NCBI GenBank assembly: GCA_002343825.1
Contig: DDSL01000143.1
Span: forward strand, 1 to 19,720
Source: Chthonomonas sp. UBA2391
GTDB taxonomy: Bacteria > Armatimonadota > Fimbriimonadia > Fimbriimonadales > Fimbriimonadaceae
Length of the DNA stretch: 19,720 nucleotides
Direction of reading: 5' to 3'
Within the stretch, counting starts at the first letter, position 1, and every line of letters starts with the position of its first letter. The position numbers and the translations under genes are program-made. The notes under the pieces were generated by a model. That model had not been told where the DNA came from. It worked only from the letters and a program-made list of their open reading frames with translations, and made no database searches. Below, piece after piece: positions 1-8,278 of this stretch.

Positions 1-111
1 TCAAGTCCTGTACCGCCCACCATCACAACCCCTCAACCACTCCGACCGAGTTCGTCCTGACCGCGCTCCCAGGATCGATATCATCACCTTTAGAGGCAAT
101 TGGTAGACAAA

Positions 112-1173
112 TCAGTTCGCCGGTAGCTTGAGGTCCACATAGACGAGAAGGTGGTCGCTACTCAACGTTCCCTTCTCAATGTAGTCCGTGCCGGTGTCGG
201 TACGCCGGGTTTGCCCCTTTTCTCCGCGCAAAGCGTCCGCCCCCGAGTAGATACTTGCCTTGCCCGCCACCTTGGCCAAGCTGGGAGACACCAAAATTTG
301 ATCGAACAAGATCTGGGTGACCTTGAGGTCATCCGGGTACCGATAGTCGATACCTCGGGTGCGCTCATTTTCTGACCAGGCCTCGGGAACGACTGGTTCA
401 ATTGGATCTCCAGAAAACAGCCGAAAGAGTCCATGAGAAACGTGATTCGATCGAGCCAATGGATCCATCAGGTTCACGAGCAACGGGTTCGCGGCGGATG
501 CCGATCCCGCAGAGGCCATCAGGTTGCCCGTCTCCAGGATGTTCACACTCCGGTCATCGGGGGCATCGTTCAGGTCGCCAAGTACCACCACATTCTCTTC
601 CGCCTTGCCCTTGATGAATGCGGCGAGGAGGCCGGCTGCCATCTCCCTCTGAGGGTCCGTCTGTCGGCGCCCACCACTCCGGCTCTTCATGTGATTCACA
701 TAGAAGCTGTGCCTTGCTCCATCGGGAGACACGACGACCGCGCGCAGCACATCTCGCCGACCGGGGAAAGAAAAATCGAAGATCGGATCGTCGAAGACCA
801 TCCCAACCTCTTCGAGTTTCAGCGGCTTGCGAACCGCGATCGCAACTTCCTGGTCTTCGGACGCTTCGTCCATCATCCCAATCTCCCACTTGTCGTCAAA
901 GATCTGATTCAAGGCCTTTCGACTCTGGATCTCCTGCAGACCAATGATGTCCGGCTGAACGTTGTTCAGGACTGACTTCAAGTTGGCAATCCGTCCCGGA
1001 TTCGCGTCCTCGCTAAACCACTCAATGTTGTAGGTGGCGACCCTTAAGCCATCCTTTTCAGCGACCACCGGCTGGGCTGTGCAACCCACCGAAAGGGACC
1101 ACAAGCAACCTAGGGCAAGAAGGATTCGGTGCCATCGGTGGCTCGCACGAAGAGTCTGCGGATCACGATTCAT
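112..1173 (-). CDS. Exported endonuclease/exonuclease/phosphatase-fold protein
   Basis: Member of the metal-dependent endonuclease/exonuclease/phosphatase (EEP) superfamily, which hydrolyses phosphodiester or phosphomonoester bonds in nucleic acids, lipids or inositols; the substrate here is not evident. From the ATG at 1173 the protein is 353 aa. Family motifs appear in order: YNIEW (N49), LQEIQ (metal-binding E81), VNHMKSR (H161), GDLND (D200, N202) and the terminal SDH (D340, H341), so the active site looks complete. The N-terminus has basic residues, then a hydrophobic run (about 17-30) ending in VGC, a signal peptide with a possible though atypical lipobox at C31; the protein is probably exported. 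A GTG at 1212 with AGGAG 10 nt upstream would add 13 residues, but it makes an implausibly long signal-peptide n-region and a TATACT box lies between the two starts, so I prefer the ATG. Last gene of the minus-strand run. Confidence 0.88.
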   Translation of the reverse strand: MNRDPQTLRASHRWHRILLALGCLWSLSVGCTAQPVVAEKDGLRVATYNIEWFSEDANPGRIANLKSVLNNVQPDIIGLQEIQSRKALNQIFDDKWEIGMMDEASEDQEVAIAVRKPLKLEEVGMVFDDPIFDFSFPGRRDVLRAVVVSPDGARHSFYVNHMKSRSGGRRQTDPQREMAAGLLAAFIKGKAEENVVVLGDLNDAPDDRSVNILETGNLMASAGSASAANPLLVNLMDPLARSNHVSHGLFRLFSGDPIEPVVPEAWSENERTRGIDYRYPDDLKVTQILFDQILVSPSLAKVAGKASIYSGADALRGEKGQTRRTDTGTDYIEKGTLSSDHLLVYVDLKLPAN

Positions 1174-1185
1174 GAGGCTTATATG

Positions 1186-1191
1186 AGTATA
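1186..1191 (-). promoter_or_regulatory. Putative -10 box TATACT close to the ATG at 1173
   Basis: On the minus strand TATACT lies 13 nt before the ATG at 1173. A start point about 7 nt after the box would leave a leader of only about 6 nt. No convincing -35 hexamer is visible. It supports the downstream ATG over the GTG at 1212. Confidence 0.4.
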
Positions 1192-1254
1192 GCTCCGAGT
1201 TGGAACGGTCACTTACCGCCCGCTCCTAGAAGCTATCGGGTGTCCAAAGAGCGG

Positions 1255-1959
1255 CTACCGATCCAACGCAAGAGCTTCGCCAGGGGCCAGCTCTTGCGCG
1301 ACGACCCCGTGGCTGGCGCAGGCCGAGAGGAACCCTCGGGCGCTGTGGGTTAACACTGGAAAAGTTCGGTAGTGAATCGGAATCGTGACCGGGGCTCCGA
1401 TGCGGCGGGCGGCTTCGGCCGCGTCCTCCGGTCCCATCGTATAGCGGTCGCCGATCGGCAAGAAGGCCGCCGCTGGCTGGTACCGAGACCCGATCCAGGC
1501 CATTTCTTCAAACAACGCCGTGTCGCCCGCGTGATAAATCGCGATGCCGCCATTGGTGAGTACAACCCCGCAGGCCTCCCCAGCGTAGAGCCGGCCACGC
1601 GAAGGGGAATCATAGCTATTGCTGTGGATCGCGTGGGTCAGGGTGACACTCCACTCACCGACCTGTTGAGTCCCGCCCTTGCCCATGTCGATCACCTTGT
1701 CGCCTGGGATCCCCTCCTCACGGAGGATATCGCCCAGTTCAAAGACGGCGACAACCACAGCCCCCGTTGCCTGCTGTAGTCGGACGACATCCCCCGCATG
1801 ATCACCGTGGCCGTGGGTCACCACGATCACGTCGAGCCGTTCGGGCGTCACCATCCCGTCGGGGCAAAGTGGATTGCCTTCCAGCCAAGGATCGACAGCG
1901 CAGACGCTGCCTTCGTGCTCGAAAAGAACGGCTGAGTGTCCAGCGTAAGTCGCTTTCAT
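1255..1959 (-). CDS. UPF0173 family metal-dependent hydrolase (metallo-beta-lactamase fold)
   Basis: This 234-aa protein has the length and layout of the UPF0173 (YtkL-type) group of metallo-beta-lactamase-fold hydrolases. These are predicted cytoplasmic zinc hydrolases whose natural substrates are mostly unknown. The metal ligands are visible: THGHGDH (H49, H51, D53, H54), a His in THAIHS (H109/H112), HAGDT (D146) and IPIHY (H196). The N-terminal A-G-H-S-A motif and the IPIHYRTFPVL segment are typical of this group rather than of beta-lactamases or glyoxalases. There is no signal peptide. The ATG is preceded by no Shine-Dalgarno sequence but by GGTAAGCT ending 6 nt upstream. It lies 67 bp downstream of ribF and 81 bp upstream of the EEP gene on the same strand; no functional link is evident. 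Confidence 0.9.
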   Translation of the reverse strand: MKATYAGHSAVLFEHEGSVCAVDPWLEGNPLCPDGMVTPERLDVIVVTHGHGDHAGDVVRLQQATGAVVVAVFELGDILREEGIPGDKVIDMGKGGTQQVGEWSVTLTHAIHSNSYDSPSRGRLYAGEACGVVLTNGGIAIYHAGDTALFEEMAWIGSRYQPAAAFLPIGDRYTMGPEDAAEAARRIGAPVTIPIHYRTFPVLTHSARGFLSACASHGVVAQELAPGEALALDR

Positions 1960-1965
1960 GACTTC

Positions 1966-1971
1966 AGCTTA
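1966..1971 (-). promoter_or_regulatory. Possible leaderless -10 box TAAGCT before the UPF0173 gene
   Basis: On the minus strand the sequence reads GGTAAGCT, then 6 nt, then ATG. The TAnnnT spacing would put the transcription start on or next to the A of ATG. It resembles GGTATACT before the gene at 13209. The box itself is weak. Confidence 0.3.
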
Positions 1972-2026
1972 CCAAGGATGCCCACCGCCCCGGCCCAAGG
2001 CCAGGCCCTGGCTTCGGCGAAACGCC

Positions 2027-2968
2027 TCAGCCCTGCCCCGGGGCGGAATTCCCAGATTCCAAGACCGCCCGGCACCTGGCCACATCCTTCTCCATCTGCA
2101 CCACCAGCGCCTCCAAGGAATCGAACTTTTCTTGGCCCCGAATCCGGACGACCCACTCGATTGCCAGCGCCTGACCATACAGCGATTCACCCGGATAATC
2201 CAAGAGAAAGGCCTCGACCGCACGGTCGAGTGGACCGACAGTGGGCCGGGTCCCGATGCTGATGGCGGCAGCAAACCGGCTAGCGTGGGTCTGAACCCAA
2301 CCGGCATACACGCCGTCGGCTGGGATGGCAACCCGCTCGACCGGGGCCACGTTCGCGGTCGGATAGCCGAGTTCTCGGCCGAGGCGCTGGCCGCTCACGA
2401 CGATTCCTTCCAACCGAGGCGACCGGCCGAGCAGCGCAGTAGCCGCTTCCAAGTCCCCATCCAGCAGGTTCTGGCGAATCAGCGAACTGCTCACCCGGAT
2501 CCCGCCGATCTGAAAGGCCGGAAAGACCTCGGTCTCGATGCGCCCGGCGAGCCAAACTCCGTCCCCTTCGCGCCCGCGCCCAAAGGTGAAGTCGTGTCCC
2601 ACCACGATCGACTTGGCCCGGAGAGCCCCGGTCAGAACTTCGGCCAAAAAGTCCGCGGCGCTGGTTTCGGCCATGGCCCGATCAAAGGGTAGAACGACGA
2701 CCAGATCCACCAGTCTCAGGGCGCAAATCTGATCGATCTTTTGGCGAAGCGAGCAAAGCAAAGCCGGAACTCGGTCCGGGGCCAAAGTCGCGGTCGGATG
2801 GCGATCGAAGGTCACGAGGACGCAGGGCAGTTCCCGCTTTCGCGCAATCGCCGAAGCGCGAGCGATCAGGGCCTGGTGTCCTCGGTGAACCCCATCGAAG
2901 GTGCCGATGCAGACGACACACGCTTCCCACGGAACTTGGAGCGAATCGAGACCGTGGACGACGAGCAT
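2027..2968 (-). CDS. ribF: Bifunctional riboflavin kinase/FAD synthetase
   Basis: RibF phosphorylates riboflavin to FMN and then adenylylates FMN to FAD. At 313 aa it has the usual length. The N-terminal FAD synthetase (nucleotidyltransferase) module shows GTFDGVHRGH (22-31), GHDFTFGRGREG (124-135) and SSSLIR (160-165, the family's SSTxIR). The C-terminal flavokinase module shows GQRLGRELGYPTAN (193-206), PADGVYAG (217-224), IGTRPTVG (238-245) and the probable catalytic Glu E252 in VEAFLLDY. Both activities therefore look intact. The start is the ATG at 2968, which puts the conserved GTFDGVH at the normal distance. It is the first gene of the minus-strand run, divergent from the AddB-like gene with 58 bp between the starts. 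No FMN riboswitch fits in that gap, so FMN control is not evident. Confidence 0.96.
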   Translation of the reverse strand: MLVVHGLDSLQVPWEACVVCIGTFDGVHRGHQALIARASAIARKRELPCVLVTFDRHPTATLAPDRVPALLCSLRQKIDQICALRLVDLVVVLPFDRAMAETSAADFLAEVLTGALRAKSIVVGHDFTFGRGREGDGVWLAGRIETEVFPAFQIGGIRVSSSLIRQNLLDGDLEAATALLGRSPRLEGIVVSGQRLGRELGYPTANVAPVERVAIPADGVYAGWVQTHASRFAAAISIGTRPTVGPLDRAVEAFLLDYPGESLYGQALAIEWVVRIRGQEKFDSLEALVVQMEKDVARCRAVLESGNSAPGQG

Positions 2969-3011
2969 AAAATTGCCGGTACAAAGGGTATCCGATTCCT
3001 CTAGATCGTTG

Positions 3012-3017
3012 TATAAT
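3012..3017 (+). promoter_or_regulatory. Perfect -10 box TATAAT, 9 nt before the AddB-like start
   Basis: TATAAT lies in the 58-bp divergent region and ends 9 nt before the ATG at 3027. Transcription would start about 2-3 nt before the ATG, so the mRNA is nearly leaderless, and there is no Shine-Dalgarno sequence. No -35 hexamer resembling TTGACA is seen at 16-18 bp. The box rules out the longer open frame that begins at 2901 inside ribF. Confidence 0.65.
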
Positions 3018-3026
3018 GATAGACAA

Positions 3027-5945
3027 ATGACTACCCATCCGATCCGCGTTCACCGTGTTGCGCCGGCTCCTACGGCTCGGATGGCGGCTTTGCGGCGGCT
3101 TCTTCGACCCCACAGCGAGATCGTCACCGCCGACGATCGACTGATGACCGCGATGGCCCCTTGGCTGAGGGAACAAGACCGCGATGAGGTCCTCAACTTT
3201 GAGCGGCTTGTTGGAAAAGTCGGGCGAATTTTGCGGATGCCAAGCCGTCCGCTGGCGACCCCCGAAGCCCTCAAGATCGCGATCGAATCCGCCTGCGCCA
3301 AGCTGCCCGAGACCAGCCGATTCCATCCATTGGCTGCCGCTCCCGGCGCACAACGAGCGATCGACCGGACGATCCGCGAGCTCAGGCACGCCGGATATCA
3401 ACCGGAGCACCTCCGATTTGCGGCAAACGACGCCCGCCCGGCGATGGCTGAAAACCTCACCGAGCTCGCCGACATTTGGGACGCCGTCCGCGTGGATTTG
3501 GAACGGGTTGGAATGGTCTTTGCCACCGATTTCGCCCGGACACAGATGGAGAACCGCGAGCCCATTGGGCCGGTCTTGACCCATCTGCTGGTGGTCGGGG
3601 GTCAGGCCTACGAGCCACTCTATGGCGACTATCTCCTTTGGCTCGCCGAAAGGGGGGTCGAGATCGACTTCATCGCCGACGGCCTGCCCGGGCGCGAGGA
3701 TCTCTTCCACCCGACTCGGTGGATGGCGAACCGGCTGGGAGCACCAGTCGAAGAGAACTCCGCCCTCGGGGGGTGGTACCAAGATCTCTTTGCCCGCGAG
3801 CCTCAGGCCAAAGACCCCATCGAAGTTTCGATCTGGAGATCGCCGGAGATGCTCACCGAATGCGAGTGGGCGATCCGGGCGACCTTCCGCGCGCAATCGC
3901 AAGGGATCCCGAGGGAGCGCATTGCGATCGTGGTCCGCGATACGGAGGCTTACTTCCCGATGTTGAGCTATGCGGCCCGGCTACACCACGCTGACCTCAG
4001 CGTCCTTCACCGGGTCCCCCTCGCCAGCAATGGGTTCGTGGCGATGATCCTAGGGTTGCTGGATGCGCTCGCTTCGCCCGATCCGCGTCGGCTCAGCAAT
4101 GCAATCCGCAGTTCCTACGCGGGTCTCTCGGCCGAAGAGCGAGCCGCCGCGCTTCAAGCTCTCCTGAGTCTGCAGGGAAAGCGGGTGGACCCATGGGAAC
4201 TCCTGCGCGAAACCCTCGCGGCTCTGGGCGAGGTGGGGGCGAAGGTCCTTGGATGGGTCGAATGGCGAAAGGCTTGCCTCGCCGAAAGCTTGCGGCTCGC
4301 GGGTTGGCTCGACCGGTTGAGGCTTCTGATGATCAGCGAGCCATTCGGCGAACAGATCATCAGCCCCGAAAATCCGACCGCCGACAGGGATCTGCGGGCC
4401 AAGAATCGTCTCGAATCGACCTTGGCTTCCCTAGCCGGGCCATTTGATGTGATCCATGACCGGCCAGTTTCACTTCGGGAATTCGCCGGATTGCTCCGCA
4501 AGAAGATTGATGAACAAGACCTCAGCGTGCCCGCGCCTAGGAACACCGGGATCCAGGTTGTCGAAGACGTCGCCAAGCTGGATGAGGTCGATGTCGTGCT
4601 CGGACTCGGAATGCTGGAGGGCTCGATGCCTCGCCGCCGTAGCGAGGATCCCGTTTTGAATGACGAAGCACGAGAGGTCCTGCGCAACGCCGCCCCCGAT
4701 ATCCCCGCCCTGATGACCTCGCACGAGGTCGCAAGAACCGAACGCGATGCCTTCGTCACCCTCTGCGCTTCGGCACGCAAGCAACTCATTCTCAGCTATC
4801 CGGCGACGGATGAGGAGCGCGACAACACCCCTGCCTTTTACTTGCACGAACTCGGCCGCGCGCTCGGCGACCGGATGCGCCAAGCCCCCCGCGAAACCGA
4901 ACAGACGGTGCCTGCCAAGGACTACATCGTGACCGCCCACGACGACCTGATGCGGCGGGCTCTGGAGTCCGAACGCATCACCCCGGCCGCGCCCCAGTTG
5001 GAGAGCGAGGCGGCGCGGGGAGAGATCAAGACCGATTGGCTGGAACCGGTCGACCCCGCCGCGCTTGCCCGGGCTTATGCGTGCGAATTTCAGTACGTGG
5101 CTCGCGACCGGTTGCGGCTCTGGACCTCGCCCCAGCTGATGGCCCGCAGCCGGCTCCCAAGGGCCGCGCGTGCAGCCCAACTCCCGGTCCAACCCGACGA
5201 GGGGGCGATTCGCGACGCTCTCGGAAAGGAGCTCCAACTCGAAAGCGACCGCCAGTTCACCCAGAGCGAATTTCTGGAGTGGAGTCTCTTCGACCGGGCC
5301 GCAAATCGGCTTGGCGAAGCCTGGGTCCGGCGCGAGCTCACCTTCCGCGAGAAGTATGGGACCGACCCGACCCGAAACCGAGCCGACTTTCGACTAGGCC
5401 AATGCAAAACCAGCGACACGTTGGAGATCGGGGGCAAGCAGATCATGCTGAGGATCGGCGACGCGGGACTGACCGTGATTCCGCTCCGACGAGATGGCGA
5501 CCCCAAACAAGCCGCCGGGCTCTTCACGTTCTATCGAAGCTCAGCCCCCGAGCTCAAGACCGACCGCGAGAAATATCCGGAGGAGTGGGCAAACTTCGTG
5601 ATCACCTATGGACTTCCCCTCTTGCTGACCGAGAGCTGGAAGATGCAGGGCGTGTTGTTCCACACCCTGGAAAAGTCGACCGCCTACCTGCTCCGGCCCC
5701 AATCGGGGGTCGAACAGGATCTCAAAAAGGACCGCGACGAAGCGATCGAGTTCAAGTGGGCCAACCTGGACCTCATCGAACTGCGAGATGCCCTTGACCC
5801 GATCCTGCGGTCGGTCTATCAGAGGGTGGACCAGCGGACGATGCGCGCCTCTCCCGGGATCGCCTGCGAGCGATGTGACTTTGGAGAACTCTGCCGGATG
5901 TCGAGCGTTTTTGGGGATGAAGCCCAAGGAGACGAAGAAGAATGA
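3027..5945 (+). CDS. AddB-like protein with degenerate PD-(D/E)XK nuclease domain
   Basis: A 972-aa protein of the AddB type: a large N-terminal region related to a dead helicase, then a C-terminal PD-(D/E)XK nuclease domain wrapped by an iron-sulfur cluster. In AddAB this subunit helps process double-strand DNA ends for recombination. The four cluster cysteines are intact: C686 (YACEFQYV) and C947-x2-C950-x5-C956 (CERCDFGELC). The nuclease core is not. Where the family has G-x-IDRID...VIDYKT, this protein has GKQIMLRIGD...VIPLRRDG (803-824), placing M807, P819 and R821 at the Asp, Asp and Lys positions. The QxxxY motif reads GLPLL (862-866). The N-terminus (VAPAPTARMAAL) lacks a Walker A. 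It overlaps the helicase gene by ATGA. The AddB assignment rests on architecture, cysteine spacing and neighbour. A longer frame from 2901 is rejected because it runs into ribF. Confidence 0.8.
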   Translation: MTTHPIRVHRVAPAPTARMAALRRLLRPHSEIVTADDRLMTAMAPWLREQDRDEVLNFERLVGKVGRILRMPSRPLATPEALKIAIESACAKLPETSRFHPLAAAPGAQRAIDRTIRELRHAGYQPEHLRFAANDARPAMAENLTELADIWDAVRVDLERVGMVFATDFARTQMENREPIGPVLTHLLVVGGQAYEPLYGDYLLWLAERGVEIDFIADGLPGREDLFHPTRWMANRLGAPVEENSALGGWYQDLFAREPQAKDPIEVSIWRSPEMLTECEWAIRATFRAQSQGIPRERIAIVVRDTEAYFPMLSYAARLHHADLSVLHRVPLASNGFVAMILGLLDALASPDPRRLSNAIRSSYAGLSAEERAAALQALLSLQGKRVDPWELLRETLAALGEVGAKVLGWVEWRKACLAESLRLAGWLDRLRLLMISEPFGEQIISPENPTADRDLRAKNRLESTLASLAGPFDVIHDRPVSLREFAGLLRKKIDEQDLSVPAPRNTGIQVVEDVAKLDEVDVVLGLGMLEGSMPRRRSEDPVLNDEAREVLRNAAPDIPALMTSHEVARTERDAFVTLCASARKQLILSYPATDEERDNTPAFYLHELGRALGDRMRQAPRETEQTVPAKDYIVTAHDDLMRRALESERITPAAPQLESEAARGEIKTDWLEPVDPAALARAYACEFQYVARDRLRLWTSPQLMARSRLPRAARAAQLPVQPDEGAIRDALGKELQLESDRQFTQSEFLEWSLFDRAANRLGEAWVRRELTFREKYGTDPTRNRADFRLGQCKTSDTLEIGGKQIMLRIGDAGLTVIPLRRDGDPKQAAGLFTFYRSSAPELKTDREKYPEEWANFVITYGLPLLLTESWKMQGVLFHTLEKSTAYLLRPQSGVEQDLKKDRDEAIEFKWANLDLIELRDALDPILRSVYQRVDQRTMRASPGIACERCDFGELCRMSSVFGDEAQGDEEE

Positions 5946-8278
5946 GCCGAATCTGGACTCCGGAACAAGAGGCGGTCCTGGCCAGCGCTGAACGAATGTT
6001 CGTGGTTCGCGCCTCGGCGGGCTCGGGTAAGACGAGCGTCCTCACCGAGAAGTACCTTCGGGCCGTCATCCAACAAGGCCTGCGCCCAGACCAAATTCTC
6101 TGCGTGACCTATACCAAAAAGGCGGCCGTGGAGATGAAGACCCGGATCGTCAATGGTCTGCAACAAGCCGGGCGGTGGGACGACGCCCAGATCGCCGAGA
6201 CGGGGCCTATCAGTACGATCCACAGCTTCTATGAGCGGACCTTGCGGGAGTATGCCTTCTTTGCCGGCATCGACCCCGAGTTCGACGTGGTCACCGGTAT
6301 CCATTCTGAACGGATTTTTCAGGCCGCCCTCGAAGCTGCGCTCGAAGAGGAACTCGATCGAAAGCCACTCGTGCGCCAAGCGGTCGATTTTCTCGCCGGA
6401 AAAGTGCGGTGGAAAGGGGTCTCGGAGCAACTCCCCGAACACGTCCAGCGAATCTTGGGCAATTTGCGGGAATCCCACCACCCCTACCCAGCCCTCGCCG
6501 CCCTGTACGAGATGCCATGGACCTATGAACGCCGGATCTATGAAGAGGTTCGCGCGCTACTACCCCGGGAGCTCGGAACTCAGTTCAGCGAGATCGAACC
6601 CGATTTTCCCGACCAATTGGCCAAGGCGATCGAGGTTTATAACAAAGAAAACCGGGCCAAACTGAAGATCGGCGACTGGTTTGCGCCCCCGCCGCCCAGC
6701 GAAAAATGGACCAAGGACGCCGAGCTGACGGTCGGGCTATGCCAATTAGTGCTCAGCGTCTGGCGTCGCTACGATCAGCTCCTCCAAGAGCGGGCGGTCC
6801 TGGACATCACGGCCCTGGAGCGCCGAGCCATCGACCTGATCGAGGAGAAAGACGAGGTCCGGGACCAACTCGTGCGCCGCTACCGCCTGATGATGATCGA
6901 CGAATGCCAGGACGTGAATCCGATCCAGTATCGGCTTCTCGACCGGCTGGCCCTCGAACAAGTGATGCTGGTGGGCGATCCGCAGCAGTCGATCTTCGGG
7001 TTCCGCGGGGCTGACCACCGCCTCTTCGTGCGGCGATCCAGGGATCTTCCGGCCCTGACACTCTCCAAGAACTTTCGGTCCGACGCGGGCATCCTTCGAT
7101 TTGTCGACGATTTCTTTGCCGCCGAATGGGGCGCCCACTATCAGCCGATGGCCCCGCTCGAAGAGCAAGATCCCTTCGGCGGGCGGTTGGAGGGTGATTA
7201 TTCGGGGGTCGAGTGCTGGTGGGACTCCCAGAGCATCGAACTCGTCGCGGCGGGGATCGCCCAACTGATCGAAGAGGGCCAGGTTCCAGGAGGGATTGCC
7301 GCCTTGGTCGAGACGAACTCCAGCGGGAGTCGACTCCGAGCCGCGCTCCAGGCCCGCGGAATTGCCGCGCATCTCAACGGTCAGAGCGAAAAGTTCTACG
7401 TTGGCATGGTCGTTCGAGACCTGGCCAATGCCCTCGAGGCCGTGGCGGACCCGACTCGGACCTTCTCGATGCTGGCCCTATTGCATAGCCCCTTCGTCGG
7501 GCTCAGCTTGGACTCGGTCGTGCTGCTCTCACGGAGTGAGAACATCCTGGCCAGCCTGATCGAGTTCGAGCCTCCCGTGCCCGAAGATCGCGAGAAGTTG
7601 AACCAATTCTTGCGATGGTATGGAGGGATCGCAAGGACGGCCGACCGCCACGCTGCTTGGGAGGTCATTGCCGACCTCTTCCGGGAGACCCCCTTTCTGG
7701 CCCAACTCGCCCGACGACCCGATGCGACCCAAGCGCTTGCCAATGCGCGCAAGCTCTTCATGATCGCGACCGAAGAGCCCGACCTCGGTCCGCTTGCCTT
7801 CGCCGAACAGATTCGCCAGATCCAGCGCCTCGGACACAAGATCCCCGAGCCCTCGCCGATCGACAACCCCTCCGACTCGGTCGCCATCTTCACGATGCAC
7901 AAGGCAAAGGGCCTGGAGTTCGACGTCGTCGTGGTCGCCGAATGCCACCAGGTTCGCCGGAGCCCATCCATCCCCCTCGTTGACCGAGACTCGGGGTTGG
8001 TCGCCCATGCCACCGGCTCTCACAAGACCCCCGGAAAAGAGGTCTTGAAGAAAGAGCTCGAACGCCGCGAACAAGAGGAGCATCTACGACTCTTCTATGT
8101 GGCTCTGACTAGGGCCAAGAAAAAGCTATGCCTCGCATTGAATTCCAGCGGAAAAGGAGTCGGGGGCAAGTTGGCGAGCAAGTTTGGCCTCCCCCGTTCG
8201 CCAGAACCGGGGATCAAGGTCCGGCATCTGCAGCTTGGCGCTCCCGACGCAGATAAGGTCGGTACACTCCAGACATGA
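5942..8278 (+). CDS. AddA-like UvrD-family (SF1A) helicase lacking a nuclease domain
   Basis: A 778-aa superfamily 1A helicase, predicted to move 3'-5' along DNA using ATP. All motifs are present: Q motif (TPEQEAVL), Walker A ASAGSGKT (24-31), Ia (VTYTKKAAVEMKTR), Ib (STIHSF), II DECQD (320-324), III (GDPQQSIFGFRGAD), IV (KNFRS), V (TMHKAKGLEFD, around 650-660) and VI (FYVALTRAKKKL, 718-729). The partner gene and the sequence style suggest AddA. However, only about 50 residues follow motif VI, so the roughly 200-300-residue C-terminal nuclease domain usual for AddA and RecB is missing, and no GxIDRID or DYKT motif is seen. The stop is clean and overlaps the next start (ATGA), so this looks like the natural end and not a frameshift. 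Plain UvrD/PcrA is an alternative but does not normally sit behind an AddB-like gene. Confidence 0.88.
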   Translation: MSRIWTPEQEAVLASAERMFVVRASAGSGKTSVLTEKYLRAVIQQGLRPDQILCVTYTKKAAVEMKTRIVNGLQQAGRWDDAQIAETGPISTIHSFYERTLREYAFFAGIDPEFDVVTGIHSERIFQAALEAALEEELDRKPLVRQAVDFLAGKVRWKGVSEQLPEHVQRILGNLRESHHPYPALAALYEMPWTYERRIYEEVRALLPRELGTQFSEIEPDFPDQLAKAIEVYNKENRAKLKIGDWFAPPPPSEKWTKDAELTVGLCQLVLSVWRRYDQLLQERAVLDITALERRAIDLIEEKDEVRDQLVRRYRLMMIDECQDVNPIQYRLLDRLALEQVMLVGDPQQSIFGFRGADHRLFVRRSRDLPALTLSKNFRSDAGILRFVDDFFAAEWGAHYQPMAPLEEQDPFGGRLEGDYSGVECWWDSQSIELVAAGIAQLIEEGQVPGGIAALVETNSSGSRLRAALQARGIAAHLNGQSEKFYVGMVVRDLANALEAVADPTRTFSMLALLHSPFVGLSLDSVVLLSRSENILASLIEFEPPVPEDREKLNQFLRWYGGIARTADRHAAWEVIADLFRETPFLAQLARRPDATQALANARKLFMIATEEPDLGPLAFAEQIRQIQRLGHKIPEPSPIDNPSDSVAIFTMHKAKGLEFDVVVVAECHQVRRSPSIPLVDRDSGLVAHATGSHKTPGKEVLKKELERREQEEHLRLFYVALTRAKKKLCLALNSSGKGVGGKLASKFGLPRSPEPGIKVRHLQLGAPDADKVGTLQT
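8263..8268 (+). promoter_or_regulatory. Possible internal -10 box TACACT before the CN-hydrolase gene
   Basis: GGTACACT ends 6 nt before the ATG at 8275, the same layout as GGTAAGCT before the UPF0173 gene. It lies within the last codons of the helicase gene, so chance is a real possibility. If functional, it would give the CN-hydrolase a leaderless transcript of its own. Confidence 0.2.

Noticed and set aside
1..111. A short minus-strand frame of 27 codons or the end of another gene at the window edge
   Set aside because: Too short, with no Shine-Dalgarno sequence and no recognisable product; no terminator was seen either.
1960..2026. GC-rich hairpin (AGGCCAG/CTGGCTT) between ribF and the UPF0173 gene as a terminator
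   Set aside because: The stem contains a wobble pair, has no T-tract on either strand and lies between same-strand genes; it may be chance in GC-rich sequence.
1958..2692. A 244-codon plus-strand frame opposite ribF
   Set aside because: ribF motifs are complete on the minus strand; the plus product is Pro/Arg-rich with no domain.
2682..3902. A 406-codon minus-strand frame spanning the ribF start and the AddB-like gene
   Set aside because: It crosses two real genes and a divergent promoter, and its product has low-complexity Arg/Pro/Gly composition without motifs.
5942..8278. A frameshift or truncation explaining the short AddA-like protein
   Set aside because: The stop overlaps the next start codon as ATGA and the following gene is intact in its own frame, with no nuclease motif downstream in any frame, so the short form looks natural.
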